From contig NZ_JAJTTF010000005.1 in the NCBI RefSeq assembly GCF_021341785.1, positions 124,001-188,000 of the forward strand: DNA of 64,000 bases, written 5' to 3'. Origin of the DNA: Microbacterium sp. Au-Mic1 (lineage in GTDB: Bacteria; Actinomycetota; Actinomycetes; Actinomycetales; Microbacteriaceae). How positions within the stretch are numbered: the first letter of the stretch is position 1; every line of letters begins with the position of its first letter. The position numbers were made by a program, and so were the translations under genes. Of this stretch, positions 18,403 through 27,453 are shown piece after piece. The notes beneath the pieces were generated by a model. That model did no database searches. It had not been told where the DNA came from and worked only from the letters and a program-made list of their open reading frames with translations.

Positions 18403-18966
18403 ATGAGCGAGAAAACCTCGCCCGTGGTCCTCGATGACGAGGACGAGGGCGCGCGCAGCGCCGAGAAAGCCGCATCTGCGGCGACCGGCCCGGGGCGCGG
18501 CGAGTGGGTCATCGCCGCGGCCGTGTTCGTGCTGGGCGGCATCGTCCTGTTCGACGGGCTCAGTCAGCGTCAGTCGACCTCGGCGTCCGGGATCGGCGCC
18601 GGTTTCATGCCCATCGTCGTGGGCAGCGTGCTGCTCGTGCTCGCGGCTGTCCTGGCCGTGCAACTCGGACGGGGCAGGCACGGTGAGCCGGAACAGGCGG
18701 AAGGCGATGTCGATGTCACCCGCACCCACTGGGTGGCGCTGGGCGTCGCGGCCGCCGGGCTGCTGTTCTTCCTGTTCACCGTGGAGCCGCTCGGCTTCAT
18801 CCCCGCGACCACGGTCATGTTCTTCCTGATCTCGCTCGCGATGGGTTCCCGGCGGTATCTGATCGCGTTCGTGATCGCGCTCGCGACCGCGTGCGTGATC
18901 TTCTTCGCCTTCACGAAACTGCTCTCGATCGATCTGCCCGCGGGCGTTCTGGAAGGGATCGTCTGA
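18403..18966 (+). CDS. Tripartite tricarboxylate transporter small membrane subunit (TctB)
   Basis: Small integral membrane component, 187 residues. A cytoplasmic N-terminal tail of about 35 residues precedes helices at [54 protein letters not shown] and two overlapping C-terminal ones. ATG at 18403 follows AAGGAG, and a longer in-frame opening lacks a ribosome site. Its TGA overlaps the tctA ATG (TGATG). Confidence 0.9.
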   Translation: MSEKTSPVVLDDEDEGARSAEKAASAATGPGRGEWVIAAAVFVLGGIVLFDGLSQRQSTSASGIGAGFMPIVVGSVLLVLAAVLAVQLGRGRHGEPEQAEGDVDVTRTHWVALGVAAAGLLFFLFTVEPLGFIPATTVMFFLISLAMGSRRYLIAFVIALATACVIFFAFTKLLSIDLPAGVLEGIV

Positions 18967-20576
18967 TGCCCGGCCTCGAAGGGCTCATGCACGGGTTCGA
19001 GCTGGCCTTCCAGCCGCAGAACCTGATCTTCGCGCTCATCGGCACGATCGTCGGCACGCTCGTGGGCGTGCTGCCGGGCATCGGGCCCGCCCTCACCATC
19101 GCCCTGCTGCTTCCGCTCACCTACTCCGTGGACCCGTCGGCCGCGTTCATCATGTTCGCCGGCATCTACTACGGGGCCATGTACGGCGGTTCGACCACCG
19201 CCATCCTGTTGAAGACCCCCGGGGAATCGGGGTCGGTCATCACCGCGATCGACGGCAACAGGATGGCGCGCATGGGGAGGGGCGCCACGGCGCTCGCGAC
19301 CGCGGCGATCGGCTCCTTCGTCGCCGGCACCATCGCCACGATGCTGGTCGCGTTCTTCGCCCCATGGATCGTCGACGTCGCGGTGCAGCTGGGCCCGCAG
19401 GACTACCTGGCGCTCATGGTGGTCGCCTTCCTCACGGTGAGCGCGCTGGTCGGCAGCTCGCCGTTGCGGGGACTCATCTCGATGGCGGTGGGGCTCGCGA
19501 TCTCGCTGGTCGGCATCGACTTCCAGAGCGGACAGCAGCGCCTGACCTTCGGCCTCCTGCCGCTGCTCGACGGGATCGACACGGTCGTGCTGATCGTCGC
19601 GCTGTTCGCGATCGGCGAGCTGTTCTACGTGGTCGCCCATCAGTCGACGCTGCTCTTCAAGGTCATGCCGTTCTCGGGGCGCTGGATGAACCGGGTGGAC
19701 TGGCGGCGCTCGTGGAAGCCGTGGCTGCGCGGCACGGCGATCGGGTTCCCTCTCGGCGTCATCCCCGCCGGTGGATCCGAGATCCCGACCTTCCTGTCGT
19801 ACACGCTCGAGCGCCGGCTGTCGAAGCGGCCCCAGGAGTTCGGGCACGGGGCGATCGAGGGCGTCGCAGGGCCGGAAGCGGCGAACAACGCGAATGCCGC
19901 GGGCACCATGGTGCCGCTGCTCACGCTCGGTATTCCGACCTCGGCGACCGCCGCGGTGATCCTCGTCGCGTTCCAGCAGTACGGGATCCAGACCGGACCC
20001 CAGCTGCTGGAGACCAATGCCCCCCTGGTGTGGAGCCTCATCGCGAGCCTCGTGGTGGCCAACGCCATCCTGCTGCTGCTGAACCTCCCCCTCGTGGGGC
20101 TGTGGGTCAAGCTGCTGAAGATCCCGAAGCCGTACATGTTCGCTGGCATCGCGACCTTCGCCGTCCTCGGCGCCTATGCGGCAGGTGGGTCGACCTTCGA
20201 TGTGGGCCTGCTGCTCGTGCTGGGCGTTCTCGGATACGTCATGCGCCGTTTCGGGTACCCGGTCTCGCCTCTCATCGTGGGGGCGATCCTCGGTCCGATC
20301 GCCGAAGTGCAATTCCGCCGTGCGCTCGACATCGCGGGCGGCGACCCCGCGACGCTGGTCTCGACGCCCTTCACCTGGGCGATCTACGGCACGCTGGCGC
20401 TGGTGTTCATCCTCACATTCGCGCTGCGCCGCCGCCCCTCGAAGCGAGACGTCCTGGTCGAGGTGGGTGCGCTGCCGACCTCCCTCGTTCCGACGATCGA
20501 GACGCTGGAGCGCGCGTCGGGCGACGAGCGGGCTCCGAAGCGGGAGGCGGCCGGCACGCAGAGCGACCCGGGGTGA
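18966..20576 (+). CDS. Tripartite tricarboxylate transporter large membrane subunit (TctA)
   Basis: Main membrane channel of the TTT system, 536 residues with about 11-12 helices. It shows the strongly conserved [20 protein letters not shown] and [19 protein letters not shown] near the N-terminus. Later come the mirrored [14 protein letters not shown] and [20 protein letters not shown]. Translation is coupled to tctB. Secondary, cation-driven uptake of carboxylates with TctC is known for the family. Confidence 0.94.
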   Translation: MPGLEGLMHGFELAFQPQNLIFALIGTIVGTLVGVLPGIGPALTIALLLPLTYSVDPSAAFIMFAGIYYGAMYGGSTTAILLKTPGESGSVITAIDGNRMARMGRGATALATAAIGSFVAGTIATMLVAFFAPWIVDVAVQLGPQDYLALMVVAFLTVSALVGSSPLRGLISMAVGLAISLVGIDFQSGQQRLTFGLLPLLDGIDTVVLIVALFAIGELFYVVAHQSTLLFKVMPFSGRWMNRVDWRRSWKPWLRGTAIGFPLGVIPAGGSEIPTFLSYTLERRLSKRPQEFGHGAIEGVAGPEAANNANAAGTMVPLLTLGIPTSATAAVILVAFQQYGIQTGPQLLETNAPLVWSLIASLVVANAILLLLNLPLVGLWVKLLKIPKPYMFAGIATFAVLGAYAAGGSTFDVGLLLVLGVLGYVMRRFGYPVSPLIVGAILGPIAEVQFRRALDIAGGDPATLVSTPFTWAIYGTLALVFILTFALRRRPSKRDVLVEVGALPTSLVPTIETLERASGDERAPKREAAGTQSDPG

Positions 20577-20659
20577 GTGTCGCGCAGGGCACGCGCGGCG
20601 CCTACCCGGAGGCTGCTGCATCCGGAGGGCGCCGACCCGGCGCGTGGGAGACTGTTGCG

Positions 20660-22255
20660 GTGCGTCGTCCGATGTCGTTGAGCACGCAGCTGCTGGTGCT
20701 GCAGATCGCGATCGTGCTGGTCATCGTCGCGGGCACGGGCGCGGTCGCCGCCTTCCTGGCCGCCCAGGCGAACCGGGACGCCTACCGGGATCGCATGGTC
20801 GCCATCGCCCAGTCGGTCGCCGGCCTGCCGACCGTGGTCGAGGCGCTGCTGGCGCAGGATCCCGAGGGCCAGATCCAGCCGATCTCGGAGGCCGTGCGGA
20901 AGTCCTCCGGCCTCAGCTACGTCGTCGTGACCGACGACCACGGCATCCGCTACTCGCATCCGAATCCGGAGCGCATCGGGGAGAAGGTCTCCACCGATCC
21001 CTCGGTCGCCCTCTCCGGAAAGGTGCAGATCGAGACCCAGACCGGCACGCTGGGGGAGTCCTGGCGGGTGAAGGTGCCGATCCACGGAACCGACGAGCGG
21101 GTGATCGGGATCGTCTCGGTCGGGATCTTCGAGACGGATCTCCAGGCCCAGTTCGTCGATGATCTGCCCGGGCTCATCATCGCGCCCATCGCGGCCGCCG
21201 TGATCGGAGTGATCGGCTCGGTCTGGATCGGCGGGCTGCTGCGCCGGCGCATCTACGGTCTCGAATCGGAGGAGATCCGCACGATGCTGGACACCCGGGA
21301 GGCCATGCTGCACGGCATCCAGGAGGGCTTCATCGCCGTCGATGCGGACGGCCGTCTCGTCGTCGTCAACGACGCAGCGGCTCGACTCCTCGGTGTGGAA
21401 TCGGAAGAGATCCTCGGCAGGGACGCCGCGGAGGTGCTCGACGAGGAGCTGGCGCAGTTCCTGCTCTCCGGAGAGACCGGAGAGACCCCCGTGCTGTCGG
21501 GTGAGCGCGTGCTCGTGGTGCACGGCGCGGCGGCCCGCGTGAAGGATCGCGATGTCGGCCACATCGCGATGCTGCGCGACCGGACCGAGCTGGAGGAGAC
21601 GCTGCGCGACCTGCGCGGTGCGCGCAGCCTCGCCGACGACCTGCGTGCGCAGTCCCACGACTTCTCCAACACCCTGCAGGTGCTCAGCGGCCTGCTCGAG
21701 ACGGACCAGACCGACGCGGCGCTGTCCTTCATCCACCGCGTCGGGGGCGGGGGATCCCTGCCGACCGGACAGCTGCTTCACGGCATCGACGACATCGAGG
21801 TCTCGGCGCTCGTTCTGGCCAAGTCCGCGCGTGCCCAGGAACTCGGGATCGACCTGATCGTGGACCCCGAGTCGCACCTGCGCGAGGTCGAGCAGGACGA
21901 CGACCTGCTGACGATCGTCGGGAACCTGCTCGACAACGCGATCGAAGCCCTCGGATCACGAGGAGGGCAGGTGGTGCTGCTCATCAGGGACGACGTCCTG
22001 CCGGATCGCATCACGGTGAGCGTCGACGACGATGGTCCCGGAGTCCCCGCGCACCTGCGCGAAGCCGTCTTCGAGATCGACGTCTCGGACAAGGGCTCCG
22101 TTCCGCGGAAGGAACGGCGCGGGATCGGCCTCACCATCGTCAAGCGCGTGGCGCAGCGGCTGGGGGGCACCGCGACCGCGGAGGCCTCGGCATCGGGCGG
22201 CGCGCGCTTCGTGGTGGATGTGCCGTGGCCGTTCGAGGCGAAGGACCCGCGATGA
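20660..22255 (+). CDS. Sensor histidine kinase, DcuS/CitA family
   Basis: Membrane sensor kinase of about 531 residues. An N-terminal helix (LLVLQIAIVLVIVAGTGAVA) is followed by an extracellular PAS/Cache domain. The second helix is IIAPIAAAVIGVIGSVWIGG. A cytoplasmic PAS domain starts at about residue 210. The phospho-acceptor His is in AQSHDFSNTLQVLSGLL (about residue 332), and the ATPase carries GNLLDNAIEAL and GIGLTIVKR. GTG at 20660 is taken as start; ATG at 20672 is possible. Like CitA/DcuS it probably senses an extracellular carboxylate and controls the adjacent tctCBA. Confidence 0.9.
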   Translation: MRRPMSLSTQLLVLQIAIVLVIVAGTGAVAAFLAAQANRDAYRDRMVAIAQSVAGLPTVVEALLAQDPEGQIQPISEAVRKSSGLSYVVVTDDHGIRYSHPNPERIGEKVSTDPSVALSGKVQIETQTGTLGESWRVKVPIHGTDERVIGIVSVGIFETDLQAQFVDDLPGLIIAPIAAAVIGVIGSVWIGGLLRRRIYGLESEEIRTMLDTREAMLHGIQEGFIAVDADGRLVVVNDAAARLLGVESEEILGRDAAEVLDEELAQFLLSGETGETPVLSGERVLVVHGAAARVKDRDVGHIAMLRDRTELEETLRDLRGARSLADDLRAQSHDFSNTLQVLSGLLETDQTDAALSFIHRVGGGGSLPTGQLLHGIDDIEVSALVLAKSARAQELGIDLIVDPESHLREVEQDDDLLTIVGNLLDNAIEALGSRGGQVVLLIRDDVLPDRITVSVDDDGPGVPAHLREAVFEIDVSDKGSVPRKERRGIGLTIVKRVAQRLGGTATAEASASGGARFVVDVPWPFEAKDPR

Positions 22256-22929
22256 GCCCCGCGCGGGTCGTGATCGTCGAGGACGATCGGCTGCTCGCCG
22301 GCCTCAACGCCAAGCTCGTCGGGGAACTCCCCGACTTCGAGGTGGTCGCCGTGGCCCACACCGCGTCGGCCGGACTCCGGGAGATCGAGCACCACCGCCC
22401 CGAGCTGCTGCTGCTCGACGTCTACCTGCCCGACCTGAACGGTCTCGAGCTGCTGAGGCGACTGCGGACGATGCGCACCGACGTCGAGGTGATCGCCGTG
22501 ACGGCCGCGCGCGACCTCGAGACGGTGCGCCGCGCGCGGATGCTGGGCGTCCGGCACTACCTGGTCAAGCCGTTCACGAAGGCCGATCTGCATCGCCGGC
22601 TGAACGAGGTGCAGCGCGCGCTCGACATGACGGAGGGGAACGCGGATCTGGACCAGCGGGCGGTCGATCTCATGCTGGGCGGTGGATCGGATGAGGCCGC
22701 CGTCGCGCCCAAGAATCTCTCGGCCTCGAGCCTGCATCGGGTCGCGGAGCTTCTCGAAGGGGCAGCCGGTGACATGTCATCGGCGGAGATCGCGGATGCG
22801 CTGGGGATGTCGAGGGTGAGCGCGCGCCGCTACCTCGATCACCTCGCCACGATCGGGCGGGCGGAGGTCGCGCCCCGTTACGGCACGGTGGGACGTCCGG
22901 AGAACCGTTACCGCGCATCCCACCGCTGA
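22252..22929 (+). CDS. Response regulator, CitB/DcuR type
   Basis: 225-residue regulator. The receiver domain has acidic pocket EDD (10-12), phospho-acceptor Asp56 in LLLLDVYLPDLNG and Lys in VKPF. The C-terminal winged-helix-like HTH is in MSSAEIADALGMSRVSARRY. It begins inside the kinase stop (ATGA overlap), so the pair is co-translated. By family and position, it should activate the upstream tctCBA genes in response to carboxylate. Confidence 0.92.
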   Translation: MSPARVVIVEDDRLLAGLNAKLVGELPDFEVVAVAHTASAGLREIEHHRPELLLLDVYLPDLNGLELLRRLRTMRTDVEVIAVTAARDLETVRRARMLGVRHYLVKPFTKADLHRRLNEVQRALDMTEGNADLDQRAVDLMLGGGSDEAAVAPKNLSASSLHRVAELLEGAAGDMSSAEIADALGMSRVSARRYLDHLATIGRAEVAPRYGTVGRPENRYRASHR

Positions 22930-23059
22930 GCAGCGCCGCGGTCGGTGCCGCCCACGCGGTTCTCCCCGCTCTCGGTGCGGCGCAGCTCCAGCCTCCTCGG
23001 CGACCGCGGTTCGTGACCGTCGTGCGCCTCCCCCGACCGGCGCTCCGGGCGCGCCCGTC

Positions 23060-23095
23060 GGGGGCCGTCTCCTCCAGGGGAGACGACCCCCTTCT
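23060..23095. terminator. Bidirectional terminator between the tct unit and the surface-protein gene
   Basis: CGTCTCC/GGAGACG form a seven-pair inner stem extended, after one C-A mismatch, by a GGGGG/CCCCC outer stem; CTT follows. Located between convergent genes at 22929 and 23190. Confidence 0.75.
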
Positions 23096-23189
23096 CAGGC
23101 CGGCCGGCCGAAGCTGGGGACGAGGCCGTTCCGGCGGGGTCCGACGGTGCGGCGTGCACCCTCCCTCGGGCGTCGCACCGCCGAACCGG

Positions 23190-24377
23190 TCATCGGGTGA
23201 GCGCGCGCCGGGTGAGGATCCCGCCTCCGATCATCACGAGCAGCAGCGCCACCAGGATCAGCGGCGCCGGGGACGCTCCGCCCGTCTGCGCGAGATGCGG
23301 CCCGCTCTGCGCGCCTCCCAGGTTCGACACCGGAACCGACGCGGCGCCGTGACCGCCGGCCGTTCCCGGGGCGCCCGGGGTGCCGGGAGTTCCGGGGGTG
23401 CCTGGGGTGCCGGGGGTGCCTGGGGTGCCGGGGGTTCCTGGGGTGCCGGGGGTTCCTGGGGTGCCGGGGGTTCCCGGGGTGCCAGGAGTTCCCGGGGTTC
23501 CCGTGGTCGTGGTGCTGGTGCCGCCCACCGCGATCGCGTTGCCCCCGATCGTGATCGGAGCCGTCACCGGCAGCAGGATCTGGGTGCCGCCGAGGAGGGA
23601 TCCGATCCCCGACGTCGTCGGGCCGGTTCCGACCGGGGTGCCGCCGCCTGCCACGGGAGAGGCTCCCGTCGTGATGGCGGAGCTGCGGCCGAGGATGGCG
23701 ACGGCGTTGCCGAGGGCGGTGACCGGCGCGGTGACCGGGGCGACGACCTGCGTGCCGCCGAGGATCGCGTCGTCTCCGCTGGTGCTCGGACCGGCGCCGG
23801 CGGGCGGAGTGCCGGCGGGCGGCGTCGTACCGGTGGCTGCCGGGGCGGTCATGGCGGTGCTGTCGCCCAGCACGCTCACGGCATTGCCCGTGATCGTGAT
23901 CGGCACGCTCACGGGGGCGACAGCCTGGGTGCCCGAGAGCAGCCCGTCATCACCGCTGGTGGTCGCCGTGGGTGCCTGCGTCGTCGCTGCAGGAGCGGCC
24001 GGGGGAGCGGTCGCCGTGCTGTCGGACTCGCCGAGGACGCTGATGGCGTTGTCCGCCACGGTGATCGGAATGTCCACGGGGACGACCGCCTGCGTGCCGG
24101 ATCCGATCCCGTCGTCACCGGAGGTCGTGGCCGGTGCCGGATCGGGCGCGGGCGCGGAGGCCGGGGCCGGACCGGACGTCGTGGAGACCCCGAGGATCGA
24201 GATCGCGTTGCCGGTCACGGTGATGGGGACCGAGATCGGCGCGATGATCTGTGTGCCGGATCCGATCCCGTCGTCTCCGGAGGTGCTGTCGGCCGCGTTC
24301 GCGGCCGAGGCGCCGAGCAGGGTGATCCCGCCGGCGATGAGCGTGCCCCAGAGGGCATGCTTCACGAAAGTGCGCAT
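23190..24377 (-). CDS. Chaplin-like cell-surface protein with five repeats, Gly-Thr-Pro stalk and LAXTG sorting signal
   Basis: A 395-residue exported protein. The signal peptide ends ASAANA (about residue 29). Five 32-residue repeats lie at about 32-63, 85-116, 140-171, 199-230 and 255-286, separated by Ala/Pro/Thr linkers. Each follows SGDDGIGSGTQ, then a hydrophobic stretch such as IIAPISVPITVTGNAISILG. This matches the chaplin pattern (SGN, alternating Val/Pro, GN, G) but lacks the cysteines. Then come 14 Gly-Thr-Pro units (about 293-334), LAQTG at 362-366, a hydrophobic helix and a basic tail, the layout of a sortase E substrate. Chaplins form surface amyloid films in Streptomyces; the role here is inferred. 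Confidence 0.85.
   Translation of the reverse strand: MRTFVKHALWGTLIAGGITLLGASAANAADSTSGDDGIGSGTQIIAPISVPITVTGNAISILGVSTTSGPAPASAPAPDPAPATTSGDDGIGSGTQAVVPVDIPITVADNAISVLGESDSTATAPPAAPAATTQAPTATTSGDDGLLSGTQAVAPVSVPITITGNAVSVLGDSTAMTAPAATGTTPPAGTPPAGAGPSTSGDDAILGGTQVVAPVTAPVTALGNAVAILGRSSAITTGASPVAGGGTPVGTGPTTSGIGSLLGGTQILLPVTAPITIGGNAIAVGGTSTTTTGTPGTPGTPGTPGTPGTPGTPGTPGTPGTPGTPGTPGTPGTPGAPGTAGGHGAASVPVSNLGGAQSGPHLAQTGGASPAPLILVALLLVMIGGGILTRRALTR
23371..23503. repeat. Tandem nucleotide repeat encoding the (Gly-Thr-Pro)14 stalk
   Basis: Nine-base units, alternating between two forms to give an 18-base period, run through this stretch. They encode 14 Gly-Thr-Pro triplets of the surface protein on the minus strand. 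The near-identity of units makes copy-number change by slippage or recombination plausible. It is a coding repeat, not a CRISPR array. Confidence 0.9.
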
Positions 24378-24463
24378 GGTGTTTCTCTCCTGACGTCGAA
24401 TCGATGGGTGAACGCGCGGGAACGCGCGTCGGCTCCTGCCCGCGATGGGCAGCCCGGATCGAC

Positions 24464-25522
24464 TCAGTCGGGAGAGACGTCGGTGGGATACACCGGAGAA
24501 GAGGGCAGCGCGTCGTCGGCAGCGGTGCCGGTCGGCGCGCCGAGGGACGGTGTCGCTGTCTGAAGCGTCGAGAACGTCGCGAACCAGGACGTCGAACCCG
24601 CGCCGGACCCGGCGGAGGACGAGGACGACCCCGCGCCCGTCGCCCAGGGACCGGGCGCCCCTGAGGGCGTCGGCGCGGATGGGAGCGGAGGCGCCGGATC
24701 GCCCGCCCCGGTGCGCGAATCGGTGAGGTGGACGAGGGCGCTGGGGGAACGGTCGTGGATCCGCAAGGGCGGACCGACCGCGGATCCCGGGACCGCGCCC
24801 GGCTCGGGAAGGCGCTGATCCGTCCCACGGGAGCCGATTCCGACTGTGCCGCCCGTGCTGCCCGCGCCCGCCGGGGGGACCACGACCGGATCCGAGGGAC
24901 CGGCGCCGCCCAGCACGGGATTCAGCGCGCGTGCGACGCTGTCGAGAGCGCCGTTGAGTCGGGCGAGCAGGGCGGGGACGCCGAGTCGCGCCGTCGCGTC
25001 ACCGACGATCGGAACGGACACCAGGGTGTCGGCGAGCGGGTCTGTGAGAGACGCCGGCGACGACGATGCGAGCGCCGAGGAGACGGGAGCGAGCGCCTCG
25101 GGGACGGCGCTCGAAACGGAGCCGACGGCATCCGTGACGGCAGCCGTGACCGGATCAGCGACGGCAGAGGCCGGCGTGACGGCGTCGATGACGGGCTGAG
25201 CCGCATCCGGGACGCCGGCCGAGGCCGCACCCACGGCGCCTGACACGATCGGGGCGGTCTGCTGGACGGCGCTCTGCACCGGCGCGACGATCGCGTCCAC
25301 GGTGCCGGCGACGGCGGACGTCGTGTCGCCGACGGTCGAGACGACCGCGGAGGTCGTGTTCCCGAGGAGTTCGCCCGCGCCGCCGAGCAGGCCGCCGGAG
25401 TCATCCGCATGGGCCGGCGAGGAGCCGAGGATCACGGAGAGCGCCGCCCAGCCCAGGGCGAGACAGGCGCCCGAGAGCAGGCCGACACGGAGCCGGTGAC
25501 CGCTCGAAACGGTCACGTCCAC
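24464..25522 (-). CDS. Secreted low-complexity protein of unknown function
   Basis: About 352 residues starting at a GTG that lies five bases after GGGGGAGG; other in-frame GTGs at 25516 and 25528 are possible. The signal segment LLSGACLALGWAALSVILGS ends SSPAHA. An Ala/Val/Thr/Ser region has repeated short units such as TSAVVSTVGDTTSAVAGTV with periodic hydrophobics. The C-terminal part is Pro/Ser/Gly-rich, with no sorting signal or final helix. It is in tandem with, and 86 bp upstream of, the chaplin-like gene, so shared expression is likely. I do not recognise the family. Confidence 0.65.
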   Translation of the reverse strand: MDVTVSSGHRLRVGLLSGACLALGWAALSVILGSSPAHADDSGGLLGGAGELLGNTTSAVVSTVGDTTSAVAGTVDAIVAPVQSAVQQTAPIVSGAVGAASAGVPDAAQPVIDAVTPASAVADPVTAAVTDAVGSVSSAVPEALAPVSSALASSSPASLTDPLADTLVSVPIVGDATARLGVPALLARLNGALDSVARALNPVLGGAGPSDPVVVPPAGAGSTGGTVGIGSRGTDQRLPEPGAVPGSAVGPPLRIHDRSPSALVHLTDSRTGAGDPAPPLPSAPTPSGAPGPWATGAGSSSSSAGSGAGSTSWFATFSTLQTATPSLGAPTGTAADDALPSSPVYPTDVSPD

Positions 25523-25672
25523 GGTCACCTCCCCCAAGAGCCCCAGTGACGTCGCGAAGGCGACGTTCGCTTGGCGCTGACTGTACGCCCGGCGGCGGCG
25601 CACGTCCAGGGGTGTCGGCACTCTCCCGCGACGGCGCGGACGAGCGCGCTACTGTCGAGGCGGGAGGGGAGC

Positions 25673-26575
25673 ATGAGCACGGAGGGTGGAGGCGCGATCC
25701 CGTATCCGCTGCCTCGCAACTGGCGGGACAGGGGGATGGGGCCGCTGCCCGTCACCGCGATGGTGATCATGGCAGCCGTCGCGGCAGGCCTGCTGACGTT
25801 CGGCGCCCTGCACGCGCTGGGCGGCGACGTGCTGGGCGCGATCCTGGCGACCGTGTTCTACGGCGCCCTCATGGCCGGGTTCTCGGTCGCTCGCGAGGGA
25901 GGCCGGCGGCGGATCAGAGGCCCCGTGCTGATGAATGCGGTCACCCTCACACGAGCGGACTCGGCCCCACCGGACTCCTGGGTGCACTTCTTCCGCGAGG
26001 GGCTCGCCTCGTGGGCGCTCGGCTGGGGGCTGCTGCTCGGCGGGGCCGGATCCGTCGTCCTGCTGGCGATGGCGGGCATACGCGCGGTCGCCATCGACGC
26101 CGGCGGATGGCTGCTGCTCATCGTCCCGCTCGGGCTGTGCGCAGGCATCCTCGTGCTGTGCGGGGTGATCGCGCTGATCATCGCATTCCGCAGCGCCTCG
26201 TTCGCGCGCATCCCGATCGGGCTCTCGATCGGGCGCAGCGGCGTCTCCCGGTACTATCTCGACGCGATCGAATCGGTCCGCTGGGAGGACATCCGCTCGA
26301 TCGCCGCCGTGGCCCGCGAGGAGGATGACACGGAGGGATCCCGGAGCGTCCTGATCGAACGCGAGGGCAGGGATCCGTGGCGGATCGGGGTGGACGAGTA
26401 TCCGACGCCGCCCTGGGTGATCTACGCAGCGCTGCGGTTCTGGCTCGAGCACCCGGCGGACCGGGGCGAGCTCAGCAGCACGTTCGCACAGCGACGCATC
26501 CAGGAGTGGTGCGCGGCGGCGCAGGATCCTGATGCGCGGCGCGCGGCCTCCGAGATCTCCCGGGGTGCGAGTTAG
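25673..26575 (+). CDS. Multi-spanning membrane protein of unknown function
   Basis: 300 residues with four likely helices (around 27-48, 52-70, 115-140 and 145-170) and a cytoplasmic C-terminal half. That half contains YYLDAIESVRWEDIRSIAAV, reminiscent of bacterial PH-like domains that follow short membrane anchors. ATG at 25673 follows GGGAGGGGA. The next gene, a lipoprotein, starts 9 bases after its stop, so they form an operon. Function cannot be assigned. Confidence 0.75.
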   Translation: MSTEGGGAIPYPLPRNWRDRGMGPLPVTAMVIMAAVAAGLLTFGALHALGGDVLGAILATVFYGALMAGFSVAREGGRRRIRGPVLMNAVTLTRADSAPPDSWVHFFREGLASWALGWGLLLGGAGSVVLLAMAGIRAVAIDAGGWLLLIVPLGLCAGILVLCGVIALIIAFRSASFARIPIGLSIGRSGVSRYYLDAIESVRWEDIRSIAAVAREEDDTEGSRSVLIEREGRDPWRIGVDEYPTPPWVIYAALRFWLEHPADRGELSSTFAQRRIQEWCAAAQDPDARRAASEISRGAS

Positions 26576-26584
26576 GCTCCGGGC

Positions 26585-27334
26585 ATGCGCCGCGCGATCC
26601 GATTCTGCGTCCTCGGCCTGACGGCGGCCGTGCTGCTCACCGGCTGCACAGCGTTGCCGATTTCCGCCCCCGCCCTCACCCATGAGGTCGTGTTGAGTGC
26701 GCCGGCCGGCACGGCCGACGCCGTCGCGGCCCAACTGGGTCACCGTCTCGACGTCGCGGAGATCACCGAGCGTCGCATCGCCACCGCGGGCGACACGGTG
26801 ACCGTGCGCTTCAACCCCCCGCAGAAGGCCGGCAAGGACGTCGAGGTCAGGGAGGAGCTGTTCCGGGCCCCGGGCGCCTTCGGGATCCGCCCTGTCACCG
26901 CAGTCGGGACGGACACTGCCGCAGCGACCGGGTGCGGGAAGGACGACGCCGCCTGCACGGTGACGACGGACGATCACGAGGTGCTCGAACTGGGTCCGGC
27001 GGGCGTCACGGAGAAGGATCTCCGGACGGTGAAGGCCGTGAACGTGCAGAACCAATGGGGACTGCAGGTCGACTTCACCAAGCCCGGTGCCGACGCGTTC
27101 GCGACCCTCTCCGGGCAGGCCGCGTGCGAGCAGGATCCCGAGCTCAAGCGCATGGCGATACTCCTGGACGGGAAGCTCCTCGCGGCTCCGACCCTCCAGC
27201 TGGAGTGCGGACAGTCCCTCTCGGACTCGGTCCAGATCTCCGGAGGTTTCGACCGCGACAAGGCGGCGCAGTACTCCGCACTGATGGGCACGTCGCTGCC
27301 GGACGGCGTGGAGATCGTGTCGTCGAAGCCGTAG
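26585..27334 (+). CDS. Lipoprotein resembling a free-standing SecD P1 (periplasmic) domain
   Basis: A 249-residue lipoprotein with lipobox LTGC (Cys21) and no further membrane helix. The mature part reads like the large extracytoplasmic domain of SecD. A base segment contains AAQLGHRLDVAEITERRI and the ending GAFGIRPV. A head region follows with GPAGVTEKDLRTV, GLQVDFTKPGADAFATLS, MAILLDGKLLAAPTLQ and ISGGFDRDKAAQYSALM, in the same order as in SecD. Four Cys in the mature part (CGKDDAAC, AACEQ, LECGQ) could form disulfides. It lacks the transmembrane part that drives export, so it may bind secreted chains or be a regulator. Similarity is from memory of the family. Confidence 0.7.
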   Translation: MRRAIRFCVLGLTAAVLLTGCTALPISAPALTHEVVLSAPAGTADAVAAQLGHRLDVAEITERRIATAGDTVTVRFNPPQKAGKDVEVREELFRAPGAFGIRPVTAVGTDTAAATGCGKDDAACTVTTDDHEVLELGPAGVTEKDLRTVKAVNVQNQWGLQVDFTKPGADAFATLSGQAACEQDPELKRMAILLDGKLLAAPTLQLECGQSLSDSVQISGGFDRDKAAQYSALMGTSLPDGVEIVSSKP

Positions 27335-27453
27335 CCGGTGCCGGCACCGTCCCACTGCGCACAACGGCGCGGCGACGACTCCATCCGATGCTCCTTCGAG
27401 CGGCGCCACACCCGCCGAATGGCCGACTTGACAAACAGGTGCGGGCGTGGGTG

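Noticed and set aside
18570..20621. Long open frame antisense to tctB-tctA
   Set aside because: Composition-driven shadow of high-GC genes with Arg/Asp/Gly-rich nonsense sequence; the plus-strand genes have clear families.
23371..23503. Regular repeats suggesting a CRISPR array
   Set aside because: Units are only 9/18 bases with no spacers and encode Gly-Thr-Pro inside an intact surface-protein gene.
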